Positions 30,007 to 39,319 are shown, counted from the stretch's first letter. The stretch is 64,000 nucleotides of DNA from Humitalea rosea (GCF_003253705.1 NZ_QKYU01000020.1:33607-97606); one strand, 5' to 3'. Notes: generated by a model not told the origin, from the sequence alone. Numbers and translations: made by a program.

Positions 30007-30546
30007 TCAGCCCACCGGCGCGGCCGCCCGGCGTGCCGCGAATTCCTGCTGCAGCAGCGGGATTGCGCCGCCGGCCCGCCAGACCTGCACCATGCGGGCC
30101 GAGAAGGGGCGCGCGTGCAGCACGCGGCCCGAGGCGGCGGTGACCAGGCCGGTTGCGGGATCGGCCTCCAGCATCTCGCCATCCTCCACCGCGGCGGCGA
30201 TGCCGGGGCAGATCATGATCGGCAGCCCGACATTCAACGCGCGGCGAATGATGCCGGATTCGCAGGATTCGACGACCACCGCGCCGATGCCTGACGCCTT
30301 GATGGCGACGCTCACCTCGACGTGGTTGTGGTGCCCGAAGTTCGACCCGCCAACGACCAGGTCGCCGGGCCGCACCTCGGCCGGGAATTCAGGGCGCAGG
30401 CGGCGGAAGCACATGGCGCGCAGCGCGTCCTCGTCGAAGGCCTTGCCGAAGCCCTCGCGGATGATGCTGAATTCGATGATCCCGTCATCGCCGCTGACAT
30501 TGTCGCCGAATTTCCAGATGCTGCCGCGCAGCTTGGTGTCACTCAT
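30007..30546 (-). CDS. Aconitase-family dehydratase small subunit (LeuD-like)
   Basis: A 179-residue swivel-domain protein like 3-isopropylmalate dehydratase small subunits: GSIWKFGDNVSGDDGII near the start and VVGGSNFGHHNHVEVSVAIKASGIGAVV in the middle. The latter replaces the usual GSSREHAP substrate-binding loop, which argues against a standard LeuD. The start overlaps the large-subunit stop by 4 bases. Together they form a two-subunit hydro-lyase; the homoaconitase, isopropylmalate and dimethylmalate dehydratase groups are all possible. Confidence 0.82.
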   Translation of the reverse strand: MSDTKLRGSIWKFGDNVSGDDGIIEFSIIREGFGKAFDEDALRAMCFRRLRPEFPAEVRPGDLVVGGSNFGHHNHVEVSVAIKASGIGAVVVESCESGIIRRALNVGLPIMICPGIAAAVEDGEMLEADPATGLVTAASGRVLHARPFSARMVQVWRAGGAIPLLQQEFAARRAAAPVG

Positions 30547-31814
30547 GGCGCCAGCATCTCCCGCGGATCGATGATCTGCCCGGCCACCGCTGCGGCGGCC
30601 ACGGCATAGGGGCCGGCGAGATAGACCTCCGCCAGCCGGCTGCCATTGCGGCCCTGGTAGTTGAACTGCTGTGTCGAAATCAGCACCTCGTGGTCGTTGA
30701 GCTGCCCCTGGTAGCCCCAGCAGGTCGTACAGCCCGGTGCCAGCACTGTGGCGCCGGCGTCGGAAAACACCTCCAGCAGCCCTTCGCGCGCCGCGGCGGA
30801 ATAGACCTCCCGGCTACCTGGGGTGATGTAGAGCGTAACGTGCCGCGCGACCTTGCGGCCGCGCAGGATCTCGGCCGTGGCGCGCATGTCGTCGATGCGG
30901 TTGCCGGAGCAGGAGCCGATCGTGGCCTGGTCGATCCGCTGCCCCGCGACCTCGCCGACCGCCACCGCGCCATGCAAGTCCGGCGGCCGCGTGACCATGG
31001 GCGTCAGCGCGCCGAGATCGTAGCGCGCCTCCAGCACATAGGCTGCATCCGGGTCGGCCTCGGTGACGTGATACGGCCGGCCGGCGGCGCGGGCCTCGAC
31101 ATAGGCGCGCGCCACCGCATCAACCGGCATCACGCCGGTATAGGCGCCGCTGTGGAACAGCGAGGCGAGGATGGTCTGCCGGTCGTCCAGCGACAGGCCG
31201 GCGATGGCCGGCCCGGCGAATTCCACACAGCAGCCCAGCAGCCTGTCCGTGGTGCCGAAGTCGCGGATGATGGTCTGGATCAGGTCGCGCGCGGTCACGC
31301 CGAAGGGCAGGCTGCCGTCCAGCGTGATCCGCGCCGAGGGCGGCACCGCCAGCCAGTTCTCGTCGCTGATGAGGGAAACGAGGACTTCGGTCGATATCGG
31401 GATATTCAGTGCGCCGACCGCGCCGATGCTGGCGATATTGCCCTCGTCGGAGAAGATCAGCAGGCCGGGCCGGGCGAAGCCGCGCTCCGTCATCACCAAA
31501 TGCCGCAGCCCGCTGCCGGGGCCGAAGAAATTCTCGATGCCCTGAACGCCGCACCAGTCGCGCAATGTCCGATGCGTCTCGCAGTGGTGCGAGCCCATGG
31601 CTGCGGAGGTGGAGTGGTCGATCACCATCACCGCCTTGTCCGGGCGCGGGATGCGATCGACGCCGATGCGTTCGAGGTTGGCCTTGTGGCTGGGCCAGAA
31701 CAGCTCCTGGCACACGGTGTAGTCGGCGGAGACGGTGACGTAGTCACCGACCTGCACCTGGTCGCGTCCGATGGTCCGGGCGATGACCTTCTGGGCGAAT
31801 GTCTGGCCCGCCAT
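30543..31814 (-). CDS. Aconitase-family dehydratase large subunit (LeuC-like)
   Basis: A 423-residue large subunit of the short LeuC2/homoaconitase type. The [4Fe-4S] ligands are visible in IGSCSGNR and APGCTTCWGY; the N-terminal QKVIARTIGRDQVQVGDYV and the DHSTSAAMG segment are family-like. It would isomerise or dehydrate a hydroxy di- or tricarboxylate. Lying one base after a Bug/TctC receptor gene and fused to its small subunit by a 4-base overlap, it probably acts on a carboxylate captured by that receptor rather than in leucine synthesis (inference). Confidence 0.85.
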   Translation of the reverse strand: MAGQTFAQKVIARTIGRDQVQVGDYVTVSADYTVCQELFWPSHKANLERIGVDRIPRPDKAVMVIDHSTSAAMGSHHCETHRTLRDWCGVQGIENFFGPGSGLRHLVMTERGFARPGLLIFSDEGNIASIGAVGALNIPISTEVLVSLISDENWLAVPPSARITLDGSLPFGVTARDLIQTIIRDFGTTDRLLGCCVEFAGPAIAGLSLDDRQTILASLFHSGAYTGVMPVDAVARAYVEARAAGRPYHVTEADPDAAYVLEARYDLGALTPMVTRPPDLHGAVAVGEVAGQRIDQATIGSCSGNRIDDMRATAEILRGRKVARHVTLYITPGSREVYSAAAREGLLEVFSDAGATVLAPGCTTCWGYQGQLNDHEVLISTQQFNYQGRNGSRLAEVYLAGPYAVAAAAVAGQIIDPREMLAP

Positions 31815-31815
31815 G

Positions 31816-32811
31816 TCAGTTCGTCCTGCTGCCGGCGGCGGCGGAGACCTCGGCCCAACGCGTGATCTCCCGCTGGATATGGGCCATCAGTGCCTCCGGC
31901 GTGCCCGGGGCGGGGCTGGCGCCCTGGGCGGCGAAAAGGCGCTGGACTTCCTGGTCGTTCAGCGTCTCGACCACGACGCGGCGCAGGAGGGCCAGCCGTG
32001 CCGGCGGCGTCGCCGCGGGGGCCAGCAGGCAATACCAGTTCTCCATTTCGATATCGGGCACGCCCGCCTCGGTCAGGGTTGGCACATCCGGCAGGGCGGC
32101 CAGGCGCGACCGCGTCGTCACCGCCAGGGCGCGCAGATTGCCGGCCTGGACGAAGGGCATCATCGTCGGCCCCTCGCCGATCATGAGTTGAATCTGGCCG
32201 GAGACCAGGTCGGTGGTCGCGGGCGCCGCGCCACGATACGGCACATGGACGATATCGATGCCGGTGCGCAGCCGCAGCAGCTCGCCGGCCAAATGCGGCC
32301 CGGTGCCCATGCCGCCGGAGCCATAGGACAGGCTGCCCGGCTGTTCCTTGGCCAGCGCCACGAGCTCGGCGACGGTCGTGGCCCGTACGCCGGGATGCAC
32401 GGCCAGGATCTCCGGCACCGTCGCGATCATGGAAATCGCCGCAAAATCCTTCAGCGGATCATAGGGCGTCTGCTGCATCAGGCTCAGCGCCCCGGCCAGC
32501 GAACCGGTGCCGCCGAGGCCGATGGTATAGCCATCGGGAACCGATTTCGCGACGATCTCCAGGCCCAGCACGCCGCCGGCGCCGGGCCGGCTGTCCACCA
32601 CCACCGGCTGCCCCAGGCGCTGCGTGATGCCGCGGCCGACGGCGCGGCTGAAGATGTCGCCAGGCCCGCCGGGGGCATAGGGCATGACCAGGCGGATGGG
32701 GCGGGTCGGGAAGCTGTCGGCCACCTGGGCAAGCGCCGACGCGGGAAAGAGACCACCAGCAAGAGGGCTCAGGGCCACAAGACCGAGCTTGGCGAAGATC
32801 CTGCGATTCAT
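31816..32811 (-). CDS. Bug/TctC-family periplasmic carboxylate-binding protein
   Basis: A 331-residue tripartite tricarboxylate transporter receptor: signal peptide with ALSPLAGGLFPASALA, then the family motif FPTRPIRLVMPYAPGGPGDIFSR, PGAGGVLG, and YGSGGMGTGPHLAGELL. Such proteins bind carboxylates or related ligands in the periplasm. No TctA/TctB membrane genes are nearby, which is common for the many orphan Bug proteins of Acetobacteraceae and Burkholderiales. GGGGGAAACAAG precedes the ATG. It is the first gene of an operon with the LeuC/LeuD-like pair. Confidence 0.92.
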   Translation of the reverse strand: MNRRIFAKLGLVALSPLAGGLFPASALAQVADSFPTRPIRLVMPYAPGGPGDIFSRAVGRGITQRLGQPVVVDSRPGAGGVLGLEIVAKSVPDGYTIGLGGTGSLAGALSLMQQTPYDPLKDFAAISMIATVPEILAVHPGVRATTVAELVALAKEQPGSLSYGSGGMGTGPHLAGELLRLRTGIDIVHVPYRGAAPATTDLVSGQIQLMIGEGPTMMPFVQAGNLRALAVTTRSRLAALPDVPTLTEAGVPDIEMENWYCLLAPAATPPARLALLRRVVVETLNDQEVQRLFAAQGASPAPGTPEALMAHIQREITRWAEVSAAAGSRTN

Positions 32812-33033
32812 CTTGTTTCCCCCAATTGCCTGCCTTTCGTTGCGCGGACAGGTCGTTGAATGGCGGCGACCTTACATCGTTCGGGCGGAAAGACTAGATG
32901 ATGCACCTTTTATGGGGCAACCCCGGCAGGACCACAGGGGTGCCGTCCGGCAAGGGACCATCCCCTTCGTGCGCCTTGCGAAGATGAGGCCGAGGGGCAA
33001 ACCTGCCGCCGCACCCTCGGGATCCGTATTCGC
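32812..33033. other. Divergent intergenic region, Bug receptor / amidohydrolase
   Basis: About 220 bases between two divergently read genes. It should contain both promoters, but I see no clear box pair or operator palindrome that I would assign. Confidence 0.35.
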
Positions 33034-34218
33034 ATGAAGGCCCTCCTGCTCCGCGACATCCGCCTGCCCGACGGCACCGGCTGCGACGTGCTGGTCGAGG
33101 ACGGCCGCTTCGCCGCCTTCGGCCGCAACCTGACCGCGCCCTCCGGCGCCGCGAACGAGGATGGGGCCGGTGGCCTGCTTCTACCGGGGTTGATCGAAGG
33201 TCATACCCATCTCGATAAATCGCTCTGGGACATGCCCTGGTACCGCAATGAGTGCGGCCCCCTCCTCGGCGACCGCATCGCCAATGAGCGGCGGCAGCGC
33301 GGACTGCTCGGCCTGGATCCGGCGCGGCAGGCGCGCGCCGTGGCGGATCGCTTCCTCGCCCTCGGCACCACCCGGATCCGCAGCTTCGCCGATGTGGATA
33401 CCGAGATCGGGCTGAAGCACGTCCATGCGCTGCTCGAACTGCGCGAGGCCCAGGCCGGGGTGCAGGAGATCCAGGTCGTCGCCTTCCCGCAATCGGGGCT
33501 GCTGGTGCGGCCGGGCACGCTCGAACTGCTGACCGCGGCCATGGCCGATGGGGCGGATATCGTCGGCGGGCTCGATCCCTCCGGGATCGACCGCGATCCG
33601 AAGGGACATCTGGATGCGGTCTTCGCCCTGTCGGGGAAGACCGGCAAGCCGCTCGACATCCATCTGCATGAGCCCGGCGAGCTTGGCGCCTTCGCCCTGG
33701 AATTGACCGTCGAGCGCACCCTGGCCCTCGGGATGCAGAAGCGCGTGGTGATCAGCCACGCCTTCTGCCTCGGCGATGTCGCGCCCGCGCGCCAGTCCGG
33801 GCTGCTGGCCTTGCTGGCGGAGGCGGGGATCGCGCTGGCCACCACGGCCCCGCCTTCGCGCAACGTGCCGCCGGTTGCCGCCTGCCGCGCCGCCGGCGTC
33901 ACCATCTTCGGCGGCAATGACGGCATCCGCGACACCTGGACCCCTTATGGCGCGCCGGACATGTTGCAGCGGGCCATGCTCATCGGCCTCAAGAACGACT
34001 TCCGGCGCGACGACCAGATCGATGTGGCGCTGGACTGCGTGACCGGCGCCGCCGCCCTTGGCTGCGGCTTCTCCGGCCATGGTCTGGCCGTCGGCATGTT
34101 GGCCGAGGCCGTGCTGGTCGATGCGCAATCCGTCGCCGAGGCCGTCGTTGCCCAGCCCTCCCGCCGCCTGGTGATCAGCGGCGGCCGCGTGGTGGCGCGC
34201 GACAACGCCCTGGTCTGA
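33034..34218 (+). CDS. CodA-like amidohydrolase (cytosine deaminase / hydrolase family)
   Basis: A 394-residue amidohydrolase with LPGLIEGHTHLDKS (metal-binding HTH plus lysine typical of cytosine deaminase-like enzymes), LDIHLHEPGE, VISHAFCLG and FGGNDGIRDTW, which supplies the catalytic aspartate. It hydrolyses a cyclic amide, amine or N-acyl bond; cytosine is only one possible substrate. Its position facing the Bug-LeuC/LeuD operon suggests catabolism of an imported nitrogen-containing compound. The next gene begins one base after its stop. Confidence 0.85.
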   Translation: MKALLLRDIRLPDGTGCDVLVEDGRFAAFGRNLTAPSGAANEDGAGGLLLPGLIEGHTHLDKSLWDMPWYRNECGPLLGDRIANERRQRGLLGLDPARQARAVADRFLALGTTRIRSFADVDTEIGLKHVHALLELREAQAGVQEIQVVAFPQSGLLVRPGTLELLTAAMADGADIVGGLDPSGIDRDPKGHLDAVFALSGKTGKPLDIHLHEPGELGAFALELTVERTLALGMQKRVVISHAFCLGDVAPARQSGLLALLAEAGIALATTAPPSRNVPPVAACRAAGVTIFGGNDGIRDTWTPYGAPDMLQRAMLIGLKNDFRRDDQIDVALDCVTGAAALGCGFSGHGLAVGMLAEAVLVDAQSVAEAVVAQPSRRLVISGGRVVARDNALV

Positions 34219-34219
34219 C

Positions 34220-35449
34220 ATGCGCCGCCTGGCCGCGCTGCTGCTGCTGCTCGCCACCCCGGCGCTGGCGCAGGAGGCCCCGGCCATGCATGGCGGGCCG
34301 GTGCGGGCGCTGGCAACGGCGCCGGGCCTGCTGGCCAGCGCGGGGTTCGACTCGGCCGTGATCCTCTGGGACCCCGCCGCCGGCACTGCGCGGCGGGTCC
34401 TGCGCTGGCATGCCGGTGGGGTGAATGCGCTGGCCATGCTGGCTGACGGCAGGCTGGCGAGTGCGGGCGCGGATGGCCGGATCGCGCTCTGGCACCCCGA
34501 GGATCCGGGACCGGACCCCGCCCAGGTGCTGGGGGGCCACACCGCGCCGGTCGCCGGCCTGGCCGCCGCGCCTGACGGGCGTCTGGCCTCGGCGGGCTGG
34601 GATGGTGCGGTGCGGATCTGGGGGCCGGATGCCGTGTTCACGGCCCATCAGGGCCCGGTCAATGCCGTCGCCTTCCGCGATGATGGGGTGCTGGCCTCGG
34701 CGGGCTTCGACGGGACGGTCCGGCTCTGGCCTGGTGGGGAAATCCTTGCGGAGCTGGGACTGCCGCGCACGGCGCTGGTCGCGGTGCCGGGGGCGCGGCT
34801 TGCGGTCGCCGGGGTGGATGGCGCGGTGCAACTCATCGGCCCTGGCGGCGCCGAGCAGATGCTGGCCGGGGCCGGCCGGCCGGTGGTCTCGCTGGCGGTG
34901 GCGCAGGGAGTGCTGGCGGCGGCGTCGCTGGGCGGGGATGTGGCGCTCTACGACCTCGGCGCCGGGCGGCTGTTGCGGGTGCTGGAGGGCCCAGGCCTGC
35001 CGGTATGGTCGGTCGCCTTCTCGCCCGATGGCGCGACGCTCTGGACCGGCGGCGCGGATCGGCGGGTCCGCGCCTGGGATGTGGCGACGGGGCGGCATCT
35101 CTCGCCCCTCGGGGCGGAGCCCGCGGCGCTGCCGGAGGGCCTGGACCCCGAGGGCGCCCGGGTCTTTCGCGCTTGCAGCGCCTGCCATTCGCTCCAGCCG
35201 GGGCCGGGCAACCTTGCCGGACCCAGCCTGCACGGGATCTTCGGCCGTCGCATGGGCAGTCTGCCGGGGTATCGCTACTCCGCGCGGCTCGCCCAGGGCG
35301 ACATCATCTGGACGCCGGAGACCGTGGCCGACCTGTTCACACGGGGCCCCGATGAGGTGACCCCCGGCACAACCATGCCGATGCAGCGGGTGGACAATCC
35401 CGAGGACAGGGCGGCGCTGCTGCGGTTCTTGCAGGAAGCGACGCGCTGA
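34220..35449 (+). CDS. Exported WD40-repeat / cytochrome c fusion protein
   Basis: 409 residues: a signal peptide (MRRLAALLLLLATPALA), about seven WD40-type blades over roughly 25-290 (repeats such as LASAGFDSAVILWD, LASAGADGRIALWH, LASAGWDGAVRIWG), then a monohaem cytochrome c domain. The CSACH haem site is Cys319-Cys322-His323, and Met in TTMPMQ near 384 is a likely axial ligand. The propeller may bind a partner while the haem passes electrons in the periplasm. The redox partner is not known. It is translated directly after the amidohydrolase. Confidence 0.88.
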   Translation: MRRLAALLLLLATPALAQEAPAMHGGPVRALATAPGLLASAGFDSAVILWDPAAGTARRVLRWHAGGVNALAMLADGRLASAGADGRIALWHPEDPGPDPAQVLGGHTAPVAGLAAAPDGRLASAGWDGAVRIWGPDAVFTAHQGPVNAVAFRDDGVLASAGFDGTVRLWPGGEILAELGLPRTALVAVPGARLAVAGVDGAVQLIGPGGAEQMLAGAGRPVVSLAVAQGVLAAASLGGDVALYDLGAGRLLRVLEGPGLPVWSVAFSPDGATLWTGGADRRVRAWDVATGRHLSPLGAEPAALPEGLDPEGARVFRACSACHSLQPGPGNLAGPSLHGIFGRRMGSLPGYRYSARLAQGDIIWTPETVADLFTRGPDEVTPGTTMPMQRVDNPEDRAALLRFLQEATR

Positions 35450-35458
35450 CCCCTGGCC

Positions 35459-36922
35459 CTATCGCCCTAGGTTCTGGAGAAACGAGCGGGAGGGGGCGAA
35501 GAAGTACTCGCCGCCCAGCAGCTTCACAAAATGGGCAAAGGCGAATTTGCTTGGCGCAGCACCCCCGATCCAGCCATCCAGCCAGGTCTGTTCGTGCGTC
35601 GCGGGATCGGCGTTCTGGCCGATCACCGGGTCAATCCCGGCTGGCTGATCCCCAGGTTTGAAGCCCCGCACGAATTTCGGCTCGTTCGCCCAGCTTTTCT
35701 GCGTGAACTCGAACTGGTCGCTGATGCTGGCCATGTAGGCCATGAAGATCAGGCCGACGTCGCTCTCCGGCTCCGCCCCCTCGGCTTCGTCGAACAGGCG
35801 CTCGTGGTCCCCGAACGGGATGCCGCGCCGCGCCATGATCGGATTGCGTTCCGCGGAGTCCGCCGCCGAAAACTGCCGCACAATGTCACCACGCGGATTG
35901 GTCTTGCGGATGTGGGCGTGGAACGGGCACCGCAGGCCGTCGGGATCGACCGCGTAGTTGAAGTCGTTGACCGGCTTGGCGCCCGTTTCCGTGGCCGAGA
36001 GGGCCACAGGCGTGCCGTCCTCAAATCGGCCGACCGCCATGGCCCCTGCCCGCTCGGCGTCATCCCCTGTCAGGCTCAGTGCCTCGGCCAGTTCCCGTTC
36101 CCTGGCCTTGAAGCCACGGACGTTCTGCCCGAGCTTGCGATAGACGAAGTAGCTACCCGCGGAATGCCGCCCTTTGCCATTTGGGTCCGGCACAATGAAC
36201 TGTGCTGGATTGAAGGCGAAGTTCCACTTGGGTTCCGGTCCGGCCGGCTTTTCCTTCTTGATGTCCTCGACCAGGAACAGCGGCTGGCTGCGGCCATCGA
36301 CATAGCCGAAGTGCTCGACCCCTTCGGGCCCATTTGCCGGCGCGAAGGTGCGGAACTGGGCGCGCCCCCGATCGACGCCAAGCACCCGCGCCCCGGTCCC
36401 GTTGATCCAGCGCTCAATCTCCTCAAGGTCACCAGTGACACGGTCGAAGCTGCTGTCGGCGAGAAGCAGCATGGCATCGGGCGCTCGGCCCCCAGGCCGC
36501 CAGGGACCCTCGCCCCATTCCGTCTCGGGCGCGTCACCCAGGCTTGCGCCTCGGCTTCGCATGCCTTCCTGCAAAGCCGTGTCGTCCGGCATCTTTGCGA
36601 GCCCGCCCAATGCCCGGTACCCCGAAGCGCTGAGAAACAGGCAGCGCACCGGGCCGCCGTCTATCTTCGGCCCAGCGCTCGAGCGGTTCGTGAGAAGCTG
36701 TTGCAGCGCTGAAGTCACGTAGCCCGACAAGGCGCGGAGCAGGGAGGCCACCGCATCCGGCGCCATGCCATCGAAGCCGAGGAACAGGTTCGCGGTGAAG
36801 TGGCGGCCATGGCCCTTCAGGATATTGGCCTGGAGATCATCCAGAAAGGCGGCCACATCCGGGTCCGTCTTATGCGACGCCCAGGATACTGGGGTGGACA
36901 AGATAGCTTCCAAGCTAGCCAT
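35459..36922 (-). CDS. Dyp-type haem peroxidase
   Basis: A 487-residue Dyp-type peroxidase: the GxxDG motif as FGYVDGRSQP with the distal aspartate, the HSAGSYFVYRKLGQNVRGF segment, and the proximal haem histidine in CPFHAHIRKTNPRGD. Dyp enzymes oxidise dyes, lignin-like phenolics or haem with peroxide. No Tat or Sec signal is obvious, and no encapsulin gene or C-terminal cargo tag is visible, so it is probably cytoplasmic. I prefer ATG at 36922, preceded by GAGG, over GTG at 36931. The gene converges on the WD40-cytochrome gene with a 9-base gap. Confidence 0.9.
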   Translation of the reverse strand: MASLEAILSTPVSWASHKTDPDVAAFLDDLQANILKGHGRHFTANLFLGFDGMAPDAVASLLRALSGYVTSALQQLLTNRSSAGPKIDGGPVRCLFLSASGYRALGGLAKMPDDTALQEGMRSRGASLGDAPETEWGEGPWRPGGRAPDAMLLLADSSFDRVTGDLEEIERWINGTGARVLGVDRGRAQFRTFAPANGPEGVEHFGYVDGRSQPLFLVEDIKKEKPAGPEPKWNFAFNPAQFIVPDPNGKGRHSAGSYFVYRKLGQNVRGFKARERELAEALSLTGDDAERAGAMAVGRFEDGTPVALSATETGAKPVNDFNYAVDPDGLRCPFHAHIRKTNPRGDIVRQFSAADSAERNPIMARRGIPFGDHERLFDEAEGAEPESDVGLIFMAYMASISDQFEFTQKSWANEPKFVRGFKPGDQPAGIDPVIGQNADPATHEQTWLDGWIGGAAPSKFAFAHFVKLLGGEYFFAPSRSFLQNLGR

Positions 36923-36974
36923 GGCACACACCTCATTCGTGGACCGGCACGATTAAATCGTCATATGCAACGAC

Positions 36975-37652
36975 TCAAGCGCGCAGAATGGGGAGGCTCG
37001 GAATACCGCCCTTGCCTGCCGCCACCCGGCAGATTGTCACCTCCCGCGCGTCGCGATCTTCCAGTTCCCGCGTCACCGGCACAGTGAAGCGCGCCAGTTC
37101 TTGCAGCCCTTCTGTCGGGGCATAGGCGCGCCCCGGATCGGCCAGCAGCACCAGCGCGCCCCCCGCGGCGGCGGCCCGCAGCCAGGCCATGACCCGGGCG
37201 GCCATGGGCGCCTCGTAGCAAACGTCACCGGCCAGGATGACCTCCCAGGCCCCAGACGCGGCCAGCACATCGCCGGGGTCGGTGCCGATCAAGACCCCGG
37301 CGAGCGCCGCGTTCAGCCGGCAGGCGGCCAGCGCGAGGGGATCGATCTCCGCCGCATCGGCCGAGGCAGCCCCCGCCAGCATCGCCGCAATGGCCGCCAG
37401 CCCGCCACCAGCGGCGAAATCCAGCACCCGCCGCCCACGCACCAGCGCCGGATCATCGAGGATCATCCGCGCCAGCCCCTGGCTGCCTGGCCAGGCGAAC
37501 GCCCAATAGGGCGGGGCGATCCCCTCCCGTTCCAGCCAGGATTCGATCGCCTGCCAGATCGGGGTGATTTCGGTGGCAAGGTGCAGGGCGATTTCCGGCA
37601 CCAGCGGCGCGCGGGCGATGGTGGTATGGGCGCGGATGAAGGCCTCGCTCAC
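36975..37652 (-). CDS. Class I methyltransferase, ETF-beta lysine methyltransferase type
   Basis: 225 residues: AFIRAHTTIARAPLVPEIALHLATE, PPYWAFAWPGSQGLARMILDDP, and SAM motif I as VLDFAAGGGLAAIAA, then AAEIDPLALAACRLNA. These match the bacterial ETFB-KMT/METTL20-like proteins that methylate lysines of electron transfer flavoprotein beta subunit; PrmA is the nearest other family. GTG at 37652 overlaps the ubiA stop by 4 bases, so the two are coupled and may both serve the quinone-linked respiratory chain. Confidence 0.85.
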   Translation of the reverse strand: MSEAFIRAHTTIARAPLVPEIALHLATEITPIWQAIESWLEREGIAPPYWAFAWPGSQGLARMILDDPALVRGRRVLDFAAGGGLAAIAAMLAGAASADAAEIDPLALAACRLNAALAGVLIGTDPGDVLAASGAWEVILAGDVCYEAPMAARVMAWLRAAAAGGALVLLADPGRAYAPTEGLQELARFTVPVTRELEDRDAREVTICRVAAGKGGIPSLPILRA

Positions 37653-38548
37653 AGCCGCCCGGCGAGACAGGCCAGCGCCACCGCTATGCCCACGTCCCGA
37701 TTTGCCTTGAACAGCCGGAGGCACAGGGCCGGATCGGCGATATCCAGCTTCACCACCTGCCGTGCCAGCAGCGCCGCCGGCAACAGCAGGACGGGCCAGA
37801 ACCAGGGCCCCACCCCCGCCATCCATCCCGCAAGCCCGAGGCAGCCGAGCATCGCCGCATAGCAGGCGGCAACGAAGACCCGCGTGCGCTCGCCGAGTGC
37901 CAAAGCCGAGGAGCGGACGCCGACCTTGGCATCATCCTCGCGGTCCTGATGCGCGTAGATGGTGTCGTAGCCGAGGATCCAGCAGAACCCCGCCAGCCAC
38001 AGCGCCAACGCCGGCGGGGCCAGCGCCCCGGTCGCCGCGATCCAGCCCATCGGCGCCGCCCAGGAGAACACCACCCCCAGCACCGCCTGCGGCCAGTCCG
38101 TGAAGCGCTTGGCGAGCGGGTAGAGCGCGATCGGCACCAGCGAGACCGCCCCAAGCACGACCGCCGCCACCGGCAGCAGCAGCAGGATGCCGAGCCCGAT
38201 CGCCGCCAGCACCGCCAGGAAGACCAGCGCCTGGGTCACGCTGACCGCGCCCGAGGCCAGCGGCCGCCCGGCGGTGCGCGCCACCTGGCGGTCCAGATCC
38301 CGGTCCCAGAGGTCGTTCACCACGCAACCCGCGCCCCGCATCACCACCGACCCCACCCCGAACAGCAGGGTCAGCCAGAGTCCCGTCCCGGCATCCGGTG
38401 CCGCCAGGGCAAAGGCCCAAGGGGCAGGCAGGAACAGCAGCCAGGAGCCGATCGGGCGGTCGGCGCGCATCAGCAGCGCATAGGGGCGCCAGCCCTCGGG
38501 CAGCGCGGCGACCCAGCCGCCGGCACGGATATCGGTATGTGCGATCAT
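37649..38548 (-). CDS. ubiA: 4-hydroxybenzoate polyprenyltransferase
   Basis: A 299-residue UbiA: the first aspartate motif NDLWDRDLDRQVARTAGRP and the second DTIYAHQDREDD lie in loops between about nine hydrophobic segments. It prenylates 4-hydroxybenzoate in the inner membrane, the committed step of ubiquinone synthesis. ATG at 38548 (MIAHTDIRAGG) gives the normal family length; the frame stays open upstream but that part overlaps the divergent rsmE. It heads a two-gene operon with the ETF-beta-type methyltransferase. Confidence 0.95.
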   Translation of the reverse strand: MIAHTDIRAGGWVAALPEGWRPYALLMRADRPIGSWLLFLPAPWAFALAAPDAGTGLWLTLLFGVGSVVMRGAGCVVNDLWDRDLDRQVARTAGRPLASGAVSVTQALVFLAVLAAIGLGILLLLPVAAVVLGAVSLVPIALYPLAKRFTDWPQAVLGVVFSWAAPMGWIAATGALAPPALALWLAGFCWILGYDTIYAHQDREDDAKVGVRSSALALGERTRVFVAACYAAMLGCLGLAGWMAGVGPWFWPVLLLPAALLARQVVKLDIADPALCLRLFKANRDVGIAVALACLAGRL

Positions 38549-38587
38549 TCGCTGTAATGTGCCCGCGATGCAGCACCCGTCCATAGC

Positions 38588-39319
38588 ATGAGCACGATCC
38601 AACGCCTCCACCTCGACCAGCCCCTGGCCGAGGGGCTCGACATCGCCGGCGATGCCGCGGCCGCGCGTTACCTCGGCGCCGTCCTGCGGAAATCCCTGGG
38701 CGATTCGCTGCTGCTGTTCAATGCCAGGGACGGCGAATATGCGGCGACCATTTCGGCCCTGCGCAAAGAACATATCCGCTTTGCTGTGGGCGCGCAGACC
38801 CGCGCGCCCACGCCTGCGGGGGATGTCCGCCTGCTGCTCGCGGCACTGAAACGCGACGCCATGGAATGGGCGGTGGAGAAGGCGACCGAACTCGGCATCG
38901 CGCGACTCCAGCCGGTCTTCACCCAGCGCTGCGTCGTGACCTCGCTCAACCTCGACCGGCTGCGGTCCATCGCACGCGAGGCTGCCGAGCAATCCGAGCG
39001 CATCGATATCCCGGAAATCCTCCCCCCCGCCCCCCTGCATCGGGTGCTGGATGCCTGGGATGGCAGCCCGATCCTGGTCGCCGCCGAGCGCCGGGATGCG
39101 CCGGACCTGGCCACCGCCCTCGCCGGGCGGGGGCTGCCGCTCGGGGTGCTGGTGGGTCCGGAGGGGGGATTTACCGGACCCGAGCTTGACGACCTGATGC
39201 GTCGTCCCTTTGTTGTGCCTGCCACGCTGGGCCCTCGCATCCTGCGGGCGGAAACAGCGGTGGTCGCAGCACTCGCGGTGATGCAGGCCCTGGTGGGCGA
39301 CACGCGCGGCGGCCGCTGA
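38588..39319 (+). CDS. rsmE: 16S rRNA (uracil-1498-N3)-methyltransferase
   Basis: A 243-residue SPOUT enzyme with an N-terminal PUA-like region and the C-terminal knot motifs VLVGPEGGFTGPEL and LGPRILRAETAVVAAL; KATELGIARLQPVFTQR is also typical. It methylates U1498 in the decoding site of 16S rRNA. It is divergent from ubiA, 39 bases apart, and lies 22 bases before gshA. Confidence 0.95.
   Translation: MSTIQRLHLDQPLAEGLDIAGDAAAARYLGAVLRKSLGDSLLLFNARDGEYAATISALRKEHIRFAVGAQTRAPTPAGDVRLLLAALKRDAMEWAVEKATELGIARLQPVFTQRCVVTSLNLDRLRSIAREAAEQSERIDIPEILPPAPLHRVLDAWDGSPILVAAERRDAPDLATALAGRGLPLGVLVGPEGGFTGPELDDLMRRPFVVPATLGPRILRAETAVVAALAVMQALVGDTRGGR

Noticed and set aside
30007..31814. Leucine biosynthetic leuC/leuD
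   Set aside because: The small-subunit substrate loop is atypical and no leuA or leuB is nearby, so I left the symbols blank.
35459..36922. Dyp peroxidase as encapsulin cargo
   Set aside because: No encapsulin shell gene is in the window, and the C-terminus does not look like a cargo-targeting peptide.
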